Assembly: GCA_038222915.1 (NCBI GenBank)
Contig: JBBRHH010000102.1
Coordinates: 1-13,477 of the forward strand
Length of the DNA stretch: 13,477 nucleotides
Direction of reading: 5' to 3'
DNA from: JBBRHH01 sp038222915
GTDB lineage: Bacteria; Planctomycetota; Phycisphaerae; Tepidisphaerales; Tepidisphaeraceae
Position 1 is the first letter of the stretch, and every line of letters begins with the position of its first letter. The notes under the pieces are model-generated. The model made no database searches, was not told where the DNA came from, and saw nothing but the letters and a program-made list of their open reading frames with translations. Below are positions 6,436 to 13,477 of this stretch, piece after piece. The translations under genes and the position numbers were made by a program.

Positions 6436-7978
6436 GTCGATCCGATGGACGCTTCAAAGCTGGCATGCCGCGCTCCTCGCGCTCGCACTCCTCGGATTCG
6501 GCGCGGCCTCATATTTCGAAATCAGCCGCGCCCGCTATAAGGAAATCGACGCCGAGCTCGAAGGTGCCGGCAACGTTCTCCTCGCTAAGCTGCGCCGACC
6601 TCCGGCGCGCCTCACCACGCCGCCAATTAACCGTCGCCCCCGTCCGGGCAACCCGCCGGAATTCAACGGTGATGGACCCGGCCCAGGTCCCGGTCGCCCC
6701 CCGCGCCGCGAAGACGGCCCGCCCGGCCCTGACGGCGGCCCGCCCCCGCGCCCCGAAGATCAGCTCGGGCCCGACAACCAAACCTCCCGCGCCTTTGTCG
6801 AACGCGAAATTGAACCGCCTCCCGGCTTCGTGCAGCGCTACAGCGCCACCACCGACGAAATGCCCTATTTCATCGTCTGGCGCGAAGACGGCGACATCAT
6901 CAAAGCCTCCCCCAATACGCCCGCCGTCATCCAGCACACCAAGCCCGCCGACCTCGTCGCCCCCGGCCGCGCCCACCAGCGCGGGCCCAACCGCGAGCTC
7001 GTCCTCGTCGATGCCCCAGGCCGCCACGTCCTCGTCGGCCGCTCCGTCCAGCGCGACCTCGACCAGCTCCACCGCCTTGTCTGGATCATGTCCGCCACCG
7101 GCGCAGGCGTCCTGCTCGTCGGCCTCTTCGGGGGCTGGCTCGTCTCCCGCAAAGCCGTCCGCCCCATCGACGCCATCAGCGCCACCGCGGAGTCCATCTC
7201 TGCCAGCAGCCTTTCTGGCCGCATTCCCGTCGACAACGTCCCCAGTGAACTCGGCAAACTGGCCCAGGTCCTCAACGCCACTTTTGCCCGCCTCGAAGGC
7301 GCATTCGCCCAGCAAACCCGCTTCACCGCCGACGCCTCCCACGAACTCCGCACCCCGCTCTCCGTCATCCACTCCCACGCCGAGCTAGCGCTGTCGCGCG
7401 ATCGCAGCGCCTCCGAATATAGGCAAACCCTCGAAACCTGCCTGAAGGCGTCAGGCCGAATGAAAGGCCTCGTCGAGTCGCTCCTCCTGCTCGCCCGCGC
7501 CGACGCCGGCGGCCTCAAGCCCGAAGTCGCCCGATTCAATGTCCGTCCCGTCGTTGACGATTGCCTCAACCTTGTCGCCACACTTGCCAAAGAACGCGGC
7601 ATCACCATCGACACCGACCTTCGCCCCGTCGATGTCGAAGGCGATCTCACCCAGGTCGGCCAGGTCATCACCAACCTGTTGACCAATGCCATCAGATACA
7701 ACCGGGAAGGGGGCTCAGTCCGAGTCTGGACCGGCACCGACGGCAAGTACGCCCTGTTAAGCATCGCCGACACCGGCGTTGGCATTGCCGACGAACATCT
7801 CCCCCACGTCTTCGACCGCTTCTACCGCGCCGACGCCGCCCGCTCCAGAAAAGCTGGCGGCAATGGCCTGGGCCTCGCCATCTGCAAAAGCATCGTCGAA
7901 GCACACCACGGAACCATCAGCGTCACCAGCCGTCTGGGCGAAGGGTCAACCTTCTGTGTTCGCATACCGCTCGCATGA
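6428..7978 (+). CDS. Membrane sensor histidine kinase with Pro/Gly-rich sensor insert
   Basis: The ATG overlaps the last 8 bases of the regulator gene, so the two are probably translationally coupled partners. The product has 516 residues. Membrane helices lie at about 12-31 and 217-239, bounding an extracytoplasmic sensor of about 185 residues. The sensor opens with an unusual Pro/Gly/Arg/Asp-rich low-complexity stretch (about 57-116) and continues into a more ordered part (residues 120-213) with MPYFIVWREDGDIIKAS. A HAMP-like linker (241-293) precedes the dimerisation domain, with phosphoacceptor His305 in ADASHELRTPLSVI. The ATPase domain has the N box (Asn416 and Asn420 in NLLTNAIRYN), G1 box DTGVGI (448-453), an F box FDRFYRAD (462-469) and G2 box GNGLGLAI (478-485). 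All catalytic motifs are intact. It should phosphorylate the upstream regulator on Asp51; the signal it detects is unknown. Confidence 0.94.
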   Translation: MFKSIRWTLQSWHAALLALALLGFGAASYFEISRARYKEIDAELEGAGNVLLAKLRRPPARLTTPPINRRPRPGNPPEFNGDGPGPGPGRPPRREDGPPGPDGGPPPRPEDQLGPDNQTSRAFVEREIEPPPGFVQRYSATTDEMPYFIVWREDGDIIKASPNTPAVIQHTKPADLVAPGRAHQRGPNRELVLVDAPGRHVLVGRSVQRDLDQLHRLVWIMSATGAGVLLVGLFGGWLVSRKAVRPIDAISATAESISASSLSGRIPVDNVPSELGKLAQVLNATFARLEGAFAQQTRFTADASHELRTPLSVIHSHAELALSRDRSASEYRQTLETCLKASGRMKGLVESLLLLARADAGGLKPEVARFNVRPVVDDCLNLVATLAKERGITIDTDLRPVDVEGDLTQVGQVITNLLTNAIRYNREGGSVRVWTGTDGKYALLSIADTGVGIADEHLPHVFDRFYRADAARSRKAGGNGLGLAICKSIVEAHHGTISVTSRLGEGSTFCVRIPLA

Positions 7979-8061
7979 TCCGGAGCTTGGAGGGAGGTAA
8001 TATTCGTCCAGAATTTATTTCGCGTGACAAAAGTCGAGCTCTCCGGCTCTCTTTAGATAGG

Positions 8062-8075
8062 ATGTCAGGCGACAT
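8062..8075. promoter_or_regulatory. Short palindrome in the kinase leader
   Basis: ATGTC, a 4-base spacer (AGGC) and GACAT form a 5-bp inverted repeat about 40 bp before the Ser/Thr kinase start. It could be a small operator or arise by chance. The rest of 7979-8116 shows no clear promoter or terminator. Confidence 0.25.
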
Positions 8076-8104
8076 GTCTTACCGCAGCCGCCTGAACCGA
8101 AACC

Positions 8105-8108
8105 GGAG
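8105..8108 (+). promoter_or_regulatory. Ribosome binding site of the Ser/Thr kinase gene
   Basis: GGAG lies 8 bases before the ATG at 8117 and supports that start over later in-frame ATGs. Confidence 0.6.
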
Positions 8109-8116
8109 CGACATTC

Positions 8117-11100
8117 ATGAATCAGACAGGCGGTTCATCAACGCGTGAGACGATTGCAGCACCAGACCCGGGCGAGGCGGGCGCGCAGCTCGTTCTGGTC
8201 CTCGACCAGTACATGGCCGACCTGAAAGCAGGTCAGGCCCCGACAAAAGAAGCGCTCCTTGCCGCCCACCCGGATCTCGCTTCCCAGCTCGCACAATGTC
8301 TTCCCGGCATTGAGTTCATCCACCAGGCCGCCACCCCAACCCCCCGGCGTCTGGGCGACTTCGAACTCGTCGGCGAAGTAGGACGCGGCGGCATGGGCGT
8401 GGTCTACGAAGCCCGTCAGGTCTCTCTCAACCGGCGCGTCGCCTTGAAGGTTCTCCGCTTCGGCGTAGTCGCCGACACCGAGGCCATGGAGCGCTTCCAG
8501 CGCGAGGCCGAGACCGTCGCCCAGCTCCACCACACCAACATCGTCCCCATCTTCGCAATGGGCAGCGAGCACGGCGTCGCCTACTACGCCATGCAGTTCA
8601 TCGAAGGTCAAAGCCTCGCCGCCGTGCAGGAAGAGGCACGCCAGCAGCTCCGCCCCCACAAACCCATCCAGGTCGCGCAGTGGGGCCTGCAGGCCGCGGA
8701 AGCGCTGGGTCACGCCCACGACCGCGGCGTCATCCACCGCGACATCAAACCCTCCAACCTCCTCCTCGACCCCGACGGCCGAATATGGCTCACCGACTTC
8801 GGCCTCGCCAAGCGCATCGATGACGTCGCCCTCAGCATGACCGGCGCAGTCGTCGGCACTCCGCGCTACATGAGCCCCGAACAAGCCTCTGCCGCCAAAC
8901 ACCCCGTCGATCAGCGCACCGATATCTACAGCCTCGGCGCAACCCTCTACGAACTGGCCACCGGCAAACCCCTCTTCGACGGCCTCACCTCCCACGACGT
9001 CATATCCCAAATCCTCACCACCGAGCCGCGCTCGCCAAGGCTGGTCCGGGCCGATCTGCCGCGCGACCTCGACACCATCCTCGTCAAATGCCTGTCCAAG
9101 GATCCGCGCCAGCGCTACGCAACCGCCAAGGATCTGGCTGATGATCTCCGGGCTTTCACCGAAAGCCGGCCCATCAAAGCCCGCCGCGTCAGGCTCGCCG
9201 AGCGCATGGTCCGCTGGGGCAAAAAGAACCGCCGAAATGTCATGCTCGCCGGCGCTGCCGCCGCGGCCGCTTCCATCTTCATCGCGGTATCCGTGGTTGG
9301 TTCATCGCTCTATCACAAGGGCAGGCTGGGCTCGCTGTTGTTGAACACCAGCGGCCCTTCGCTGGTGGCAGAGGTGCTTGACCCGCACCATGATCATCGC
9401 GTCATGCCATCGTTCACGATCCCCATGGCCGAGGGGCTGCCGCTGCCGGAAGGGCCTTATCGCCTTCGACTCTCGGCAAAAGGGTTGGCCACCGAAACCT
9501 ACGACATCAACGTCGATCGCGGAAACTCCGTCACGGGAAACCTTGAACTCCAGCACCAACTCATCTGCCCAGTGATCGACCTCGGCAGCAGCGACACCAC
9601 GAAAGTCGTCACACTCAACGACGTGTCATACATTTTTCGCAGTAAGGAACACTCCGTTGTTCTCCTGGACGGCACAACCGCAAAGCCGGTGTGGGAGTGG
9701 GAGGCCAAGTCGGAGAATGGGGTGACGTTGTACGACCGCGCCATGCTCCGCTATGAAAGCGAACAGGAGCCGCCGGAGTTCGTGCAGCCTGCGCCAGATG
9801 TGAACGGCGACGGCTTTGGCGACCTCGTCCTCGCCTGCCGCAGTGAAGCGGCACTTTGGGCGCTCTCCGGCAAGACCGGCGCGGAGCTGTGGTGGTTTCG
9901 CGCCGGCCCAGGTCAGACGATTGGCGTCCCCGCAGTCGCGGATGTGGATGGCGACGGCGTGAACGACTTTGTTGCGACGTTCACTAGAGGTAAAACGGGT
10001 TCAATCTGGATCGAAGCCGTCTCTGGCAAGACAGGAAAATCGATCTGGCGTTACGCCGCCGAGGATGCGTGGTGGCAAGGCGCGCCGGGCTCACGGTGGG
10101 CACCGTCCGTCCTGAAGCTAGATGGCAAATCAATCGTCCTGTGTGTCGTGGGCACGCGGGTGGTTGCACTGGATTTGAAGACAGGCGCACCAGCTTGGCC
10201 AGCTTATGACGTCGGAATACAGCCGGTTGTTCCGCCTCGTATCGCCGACCTGGATGGCGATGGCCAGCCCGATTTGTTGATCGTGGGCCTGGAGCAACCC
10301 GTGCGGCTGTCAGCACTGGCAATTTCTCTGACGACCCGCATGCAGCTTTGGAAGCAGACTTTGCGGGAGAAACAACCGGCCGACCTGGCAAATCTTTGGG
10401 AGTTGCCCGACAGCTATAAAGTTCTCTACGACTGGCCATGGGTGGCCCAGCTAAGTGATGGCGGCAGACCCGACGTTATCGTCCCAATCGTCCCGACCGC
10501 CCCCAACACATGGGCCGACTCTCGCTGGAGCGGCGTGGAGGCACTGGACGGTGCAACCGGAAAGCCCCGTTGGAAGCACGACATACGCATCCGCAGTCAG
10601 ACATTGTGCGTCGATCGTCTGACCGTCGGCCCGGACGTGAATGGCGACGGACTTCGCGATCTCTTCACAGGCGCAGTTGCGTTCTCGAATCACCGGCAGA
10701 GCGTTTTCGTGGACGCTCTCTCGGGAAAAGACGGCCAGCCGCTCTGGTGGTGGAAGTCGGATGAACGCGACTCCTTTACAGTCAGCGGTCAATCCTCGAG
10801 CGGCAGCTCGAACAGTCTGTCGTCCAGGAATGTTCATTCGAACTATCCTTGTGTCGGCCCAATGCGGCTTTGGCGCCAGAGCGCCGGTGGCTCGCCGTTG
10901 CTGGTCGTTCCGACCAACCTATCCGGCAACGGTGCAACCTTCGTGATTTCGACGACTAAGGGTCAGCTCGTCCAGGAATTCCCAGACCAGGAAGACCTCC
11001 GCGGCATCGCCGACATCGATCACGATGGGGTTGAGGACCTGGTCTTCCGAGGCCCAGCCTACGGCAACGGACTCTATGCAATTAAAGGCGTCACCCCGTC

Positions 11101-13036
11101 GCAGTGGCGGCGGCTCGGAGATTTCCAGCCGGCCCAGGATTTCGACGGCGATGGACTGACCGATCTGCTCGGATCGGACGCGCATCACATCCTGTTGGCC
11201 ATCAATGGACGGGACGGCAGCATCCTGTGGCAATCCAGGCAGGGCGGCCAATTCAGTGAGCGCATCTGCCTGCCGGCTCCATTGGGTGACCTCGACGGCG
11301 ATGGCACTGCGGACATCCTTTTGATCGGCGGCCAAAACTCACAGACGTACTACGCCAGCCAGTCGGGCGTAACGCGCTTCCCGCGAGGAGTGCAGGCCGT
11401 CTCCGGCAAGACCGGGCAGCTTCTGTGGAATCTCGAAGATCATCCGGTCGCTTGCGCGAAAGATGGCCAGTTCATCGGCTGGTCCCCCCAGTCGCCGCTA
11501 TGCGTTGATCTGGACGGCCATGGCAAAAAAGCCATCGCCATGGCTTACGAACTCCGCTACGGCTCGGGCTCCCATCAGCTCTGGCTCGAGGTCGCTTCCG
11601 CGGCCGATGGAAAGTCACTCTGGCGTCAACCCATCTCCGGACTTGACGGCATCGATGTGCCGACACTCCCCTTCGAGGGCGGCATACACATCGGCAGCGG
11701 AGATATTGATGGCGACGGCATTCAGGATTTCGTTCTGGGTGTGCCGCGGCCGCCCGACAAAAGCAAGCCGGGCTCGGATGCGCCGATGTGGGGCTGCCAG
11801 TTGATCGCGCTCAGCGGCCGCGACGGCAAGGTCCTCTGGCGCCACGATCTGCCCCTCGCCCTCGAAAGTTACCACCTCAAGGACGCAATGCTCGCGCCGG
11901 TGATCGCCGATCTAAATGGCGACGGGAAGAAGCAGGTCATCGTATTCTTCGGATCCGAAGAAATACGCGAGGGCACCAGGATCAGCGTCGTGAGCTGTGT
12001 TCAGTCGTTTGATACCACTGGCGACCTGCTGTGGGAATCAAAACGGGTAGACGCGAATTTCGGTTTCTACAGTATGAGCAAGCGATTGTTCGTCACCGGT
12101 GCGGACGACCACGGCCAGCGATCGTTGTGCCCGATCTTCGCGAGCCCGGGTGTTGTTTTGGACGGCCGCGGGAAAGAGCGCCCGGGATTCGCAGGCGTTA
12201 TCGCGGCAAGCGAAGATGTGGACGGCGATGGCAACGAGGAGCTGCTGTTTCTCGCTCAGGGGAAGTTGATCGTGACACATCGTGACGAGAAGGACGGAGT
12301 GCTCTGGGAGATGCCGGGTGTTACGGGTGTTCAGCGCGTCATGCATGGGAAGGCCGGTCAATCATCAACAATCGTGGCGACCACGGAGAAAGGCGCGATC
12401 GGCCTGGATGGCGCGACTGGAAAATTGTTGTGGAGAAGCGCTGGAAGTCTCGATCTGGTCCTGGCCGATTCCGCCATGCCCGCGCTGCCGCGCCTGATCA
12501 CGCGCGCACAGAGTTCGTCGAACGTGACCGTCTGTCGCAGCGCACTGCCGGCCTCCGGCGATCCATTGCCCGGCGCTCTAACACCGCCACCCTTGCGATC
12601 GCAGACGCCGGATCCGCGCATCGTTCGATCACTCCCCTGGGCGGTTGCGATCTCCCGGCTGATTTCGTCATGGGAAACCGACCCAGGTCCGGACCATCCA
12701 CCAACACCGCCATACGACCCGGCCTTCATGATGATGCTGACCCTGCTGATCGCTTCATTGAGTCTGTCGATTCGGTGGATCTACCGCCGTTCATGGAAGA
12801 AGCTGGCCTACTTTTCGCTGGCCGTGGCGGTCGTGACGGTTGCGGTGGCCGCGATATGGCTCGGAGAAGACTCGCGCGGGATGAATGCAATCGAGCATTA
12901 CGCTTGGAGTGGTTGGTATTGGGCCGTGCCGTTTGGACTCGCGGCGATGGGAGTTGTTGTCCTGGCGCGGCTTTTCTTTTCGACGGTGCGGCTCGCGTGG
13001 CGACGACGGCCGTTTCAAACCGCTTCGGCACTGTGA
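8117..13036 (+). CDS. PknB-like Ser/Thr kinase with FG-GAP/PQQ-type propeller ectodomain and three C-terminal membrane helices
   Basis: The product is 1639 residues. Residues 1-80 carry a helical region with an AHPDLASQLAQCL motif often found before planctomycete kinase domains. The kinase domain (about 82-348) looks active: glycine loop Gly89/91/94, Lys111 in VALKVL, Glu130, HRDIKPSN (Asp209, Asn214), DFG (Asp227) and SPEQ (253-256). A membrane helix lies at about 376-397. Next comes a region with LRLSAKGLATETYDINVDRG (449-468), recalling PEGA-like beta domains, then a large repeat region (about 500-1440). Eleven DxDGDGxxD-type calcium motifs begin at residues 561, 609, 711, 840, 966, 1008, 1058, 1131, 1196, 1265 and 1367. 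They alternate with SGKTGxxLW blades typical of PQQ-like propellers. Three further helices lie near 1538-1556, 1564-1583 and 1601-1623. The likely topology is a cytoplasmic kinase with a sensor outside the membrane. A sigma factor gene follows 16 bp later. Ligand and substrates are unknown. Confidence 0.92.
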   Translation: MNQTGGSSTRETIAAPDPGEAGAQLVLVLDQYMADLKAGQAPTKEALLAAHPDLASQLAQCLPGIEFIHQAATPTPRRLGDFELVGEVGRGGMGVVYEARQVSLNRRVALKVLRFGVVADTEAMERFQREAETVAQLHHTNIVPIFAMGSEHGVAYYAMQFIEGQSLAAVQEEARQQLRPHKPIQVAQWGLQAAEALGHAHDRGVIHRDIKPSNLLLDPDGRIWLTDFGLAKRIDDVALSMTGAVVGTPRYMSPEQASAAKHPVDQRTDIYSLGATLYELATGKPLFDGLTSHDVISQILTTEPRSPRLVRADLPRDLDTILVKCLSKDPRQRYATAKDLADDLRAFTESRPIKARRVRLAERMVRWGKKNRRNVMLAGAAAAAASIFIAVSVVGSSLYHKGRLGSLLLNTSGPSLVAEVLDPHHDHRVMPSFTIPMAEGLPLPEGPYRLRLSAKGLATETYDINVDRGNSVTGNLELQHQLICPVIDLGSSDTTKVVTLNDVSYIFRSKEHSVVLLDGTTAKPVWEWEAKSENGVTLYDRAMLRYESEQEPPEFVQPAPDVNGDGFGDLVLACRSEAALWALSGKTGAELWWFRAGPGQTIGVPAVADVDGDGVNDFVATFTRGKTGSIWIEAVSGKTGKSIWRYAAEDAWWQGAPGSRWAPSVLKLDGKSIVLCVVGTRVVALDLKTGAPAWPAYDVGIQPVVPPRIADLDGDGQPDLLIVGLEQPVRLSALAISLTTRMQLWKQTLREKQPADLANLWELPDSYKVLYDWPWVAQLSDGGRPDVIVPIVPTAPNTWADSRWSGVEALDGATGKPRWKHDIRIRSQTLCVDRLTVGPDVNGDGLRDLFTGAVAFSNHRQSVFVDALSGKDGQPLWWWKSDERDSFTVSGQSSSGSSNSLSSRNVHSNYPCVGPMRLWRQSAGGSPLLVVPTNLSGNGATFVISTTKGQLVQEFPDQEDLRGIADIDHDGVEDLVFRGPAYGNGLYAIKGVTPSQWRRLGDFQPAQDFDGDGLTDLLGSDAHHILLAINGRDGSILWQSRQGGQFSERICLPAPLGDLDGDGTADILLIGGQNSQTYYASQSGVTRFPRGVQAVSGKTGQLLWNLEDHPVACAKDGQFIGWSPQSPLCVDLDGHGKKAIAMAYELRYGSGSHQLWLEVASAADGKSLWRQPISGLDGIDVPTLPFEGGIHIGSGDIDGDGIQDFVLGVPRPPDKSKPGSDAPMWGCQLIALSGRDGKVLWRHDLPLALESYHLKDAMLAPVIADLNGDGKKQVIVFFGSEEIREGTRISVVSCVQSFDTTGDLLWESKRVDANFGFYSMSKRLFVTGADDHGQRSLCPIFASPGVVLDGRGKERPGFAGVIAASEDVDGDGNEELLFLAQGKLIVTHRDEKDGVLWEMPGVTGVQRVMHGKAGQSSTIVATTEKGAIGLDGATGKLLWRSAGSLDLVLADSAMPALPRLITRAQSSSNVTVCRSALPASGDPLPGALTPPPLRSQTPDPRIVRSLPWAVAISRLISSWETDPGPDHPPTPPYDPAFMMMLTLLIASLSLSIRWIYRRSWKKLAYFSLAVAVVTVAVAAIWLGEDSRGMNAIEHYAWSGWYWAVPFGLAAMGVVVLARLFFSTVRLAWRRRPFQTASAL

Positions 13037-13037
13037 C

Positions 13038-13043
13038 GGAGGA
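13038..13043 (+). promoter_or_regulatory. Strong ribosome binding site of the sigma factor gene
   Basis: GGAGGA lies 9 bases before the ATG at 13053 and begins 2 bases after the kinase stop codon. This favours co-transcription with separate initiation. Confidence 0.75.
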
Positions 13044-13052
13044 ACGTTTCGA

Positions 13053-13477
13053 ATGGCCAATACGAGTGCACCAATTCCGCTCGAGATCGATCGACTGCGG
13101 CATGTAGACGCCAACATCCGCGCCGAGGCGCTGCTGCCATACCGGCATTGGCTTGACCTGCTCGCGCGCGCGGAATTGGGCGGCGAGTTTCACGGCAAGT
13201 TCGAACCATCCGACATTGTTCAGCAGACGATCGTTAAAGCGGTGCACGGACTGCCAGGCTTTCGCGGCCAGAACGAAGCACAGCTACTCGCCTGGCTGCG
13301 CCAGGTACTGGCCCGCGTCCTCGGCCATGAGTTCCGCCGCTATCTCGGCACCCAGCAACGCGACATCCGACGCGAAGTCTCGCTGGATCAGTCGCTGGCG
13401 CAATCGGCAACACGAATGGGAAACATGCTGATGGCGTCCGATACGTCGCCCAGTGGCCGTGCTTCACGCAACGAGCA
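13053..13477 (+). CDS. ECF-type sigma-70 factor, 3' end cut by window edge
   Basis: The first 141 residues are visible and the frame is open to the window end. The sequence matches the planctomycete-specific sigma-70 group. LPYRHWLDLLARAELG (28-43) is the start of region 2. SDIVQQTIVKAVHGLPGFRG (53-72) is region 2 with the usual D-(L/I)-VQ-x-T. LLAWLRQVLARVLGHEFRR (78-96) covers regions 2.3-2.4, followed by the conserved LGTQQRDIRREVSLDQSL (98-115) and TSPSGRASRNE at the edge. Region 4, which binds the -35 element, lies beyond the window. It starts 16 bp after the kinase gene, so the pair likely forms one operon. The kinase may control the sigma factor's activity, as proposed for sigma factors linked to Ser/Thr kinases in this phylum. 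The start is set by the strong ribosome binding site. Confidence 0.88.
   Translation, partial: MANTSAPIPLEIDRLRHVDANIRAEALLPYRHWLDLLARAELGGEFHGKFEPSDIVQQTIVKAVHGLPGFRGQNEAQLLAWLRQVLARVLGHEFRRYLGTQQRDIRREVSLDQSLAQSATRMGNMLMASDTSPSGRASRNE

Noticed and set aside
6509..7378. Minus-strand frame of 289 codons opposite the histidine kinase
   Set aside because: Composition is typical of an antisense shadow and the sense strand carries an intact kinase.
8138..9010. Minus-strand frame of 290 codons opposite the Ser/Thr kinase domain
   Set aside because: Antisense shadow; no domain recognised, and the sense strand has every kinase motif.
9797..12241. DxDGDG motifs as dockerin modules
   Set aside because: They are spread 40-130 residues apart and alternate with SGKTGxxLW blades, which fits FG-GAP/PQQ-type propeller repeats and not paired dockerin segments.

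Overview
The window is GC-rich DNA (average well above 60%, lower in the 5160-5780 gap) and most likely comes from a member of the Planctomycetota. Three things support this. There is a large membrane Ser/Thr kinase with a beta-propeller ectodomain, followed directly by an ECF-type sigma factor of the planctomycete-specific kind. There is a membrane protein ending in a CxxCGY...CxxCG zinc ribbon of a type common in that phylum. Long shadow ORFs also occur on the opposite strands, as expected for strong G/C preference at third codon positions. The species cannot be named from the sequence alone.

Layout. 2-1102 (+) is the 3' part of a HupE/UreJ-type membrane protein gene whose start lies outside the window. 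1103-1479 has no intact gene but holds what looks like a decayed TonB C-terminal domain (1210-1398). 1480-4206 (+) encodes a secreted filamentous-haemagglutinin-like exoprotein (TpsA type); no TpsB transporter is nearby. 4308-5156 (-) is an uncharacterised four-helix membrane protein with a zinc ribbon tail, convergent with the exoprotein gene.

5157-5781 is a 625-bp divergent intergenic region and the most unusual DNA here. It holds a 30-bp inverted-repeat pair, a 9-bp stem-loop, and an array of ten tandem 11-bp units (consensus GTCGGTTCAGG, 5489-5597), with related units in the opposite orientation on both sides. The array ends about 185 bp before an OmpR-family response regulator gene (5782-6435). 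That gene overlaps its sensor histidine kinase gene (6428-7978) by 8 bp. Since PhoB/OmpR regulators bind tandem sites at 11-bp spacing, the array is a good candidate for an extended regulator-binding platform, possibly autoregulatory. This link is inferred, not shown.

8117-13036 (+) encodes a 1639-residue Ser/Thr kinase: cytoplasmic kinase domain, membrane helix, about eleven calcium-type DxDGDGxxD repeats alternating with PQQ-like blades, then three C-terminal membrane helices. An ECF sigma factor gene begins 16 bp later (13053, running off the window) with its own strong ribosome binding site. The two probably form a signalling operon from surface sensing to transcription. Taken together, the right half of the window carries two transmembrane signalling systems and the left half carries envelope or secreted proteins.
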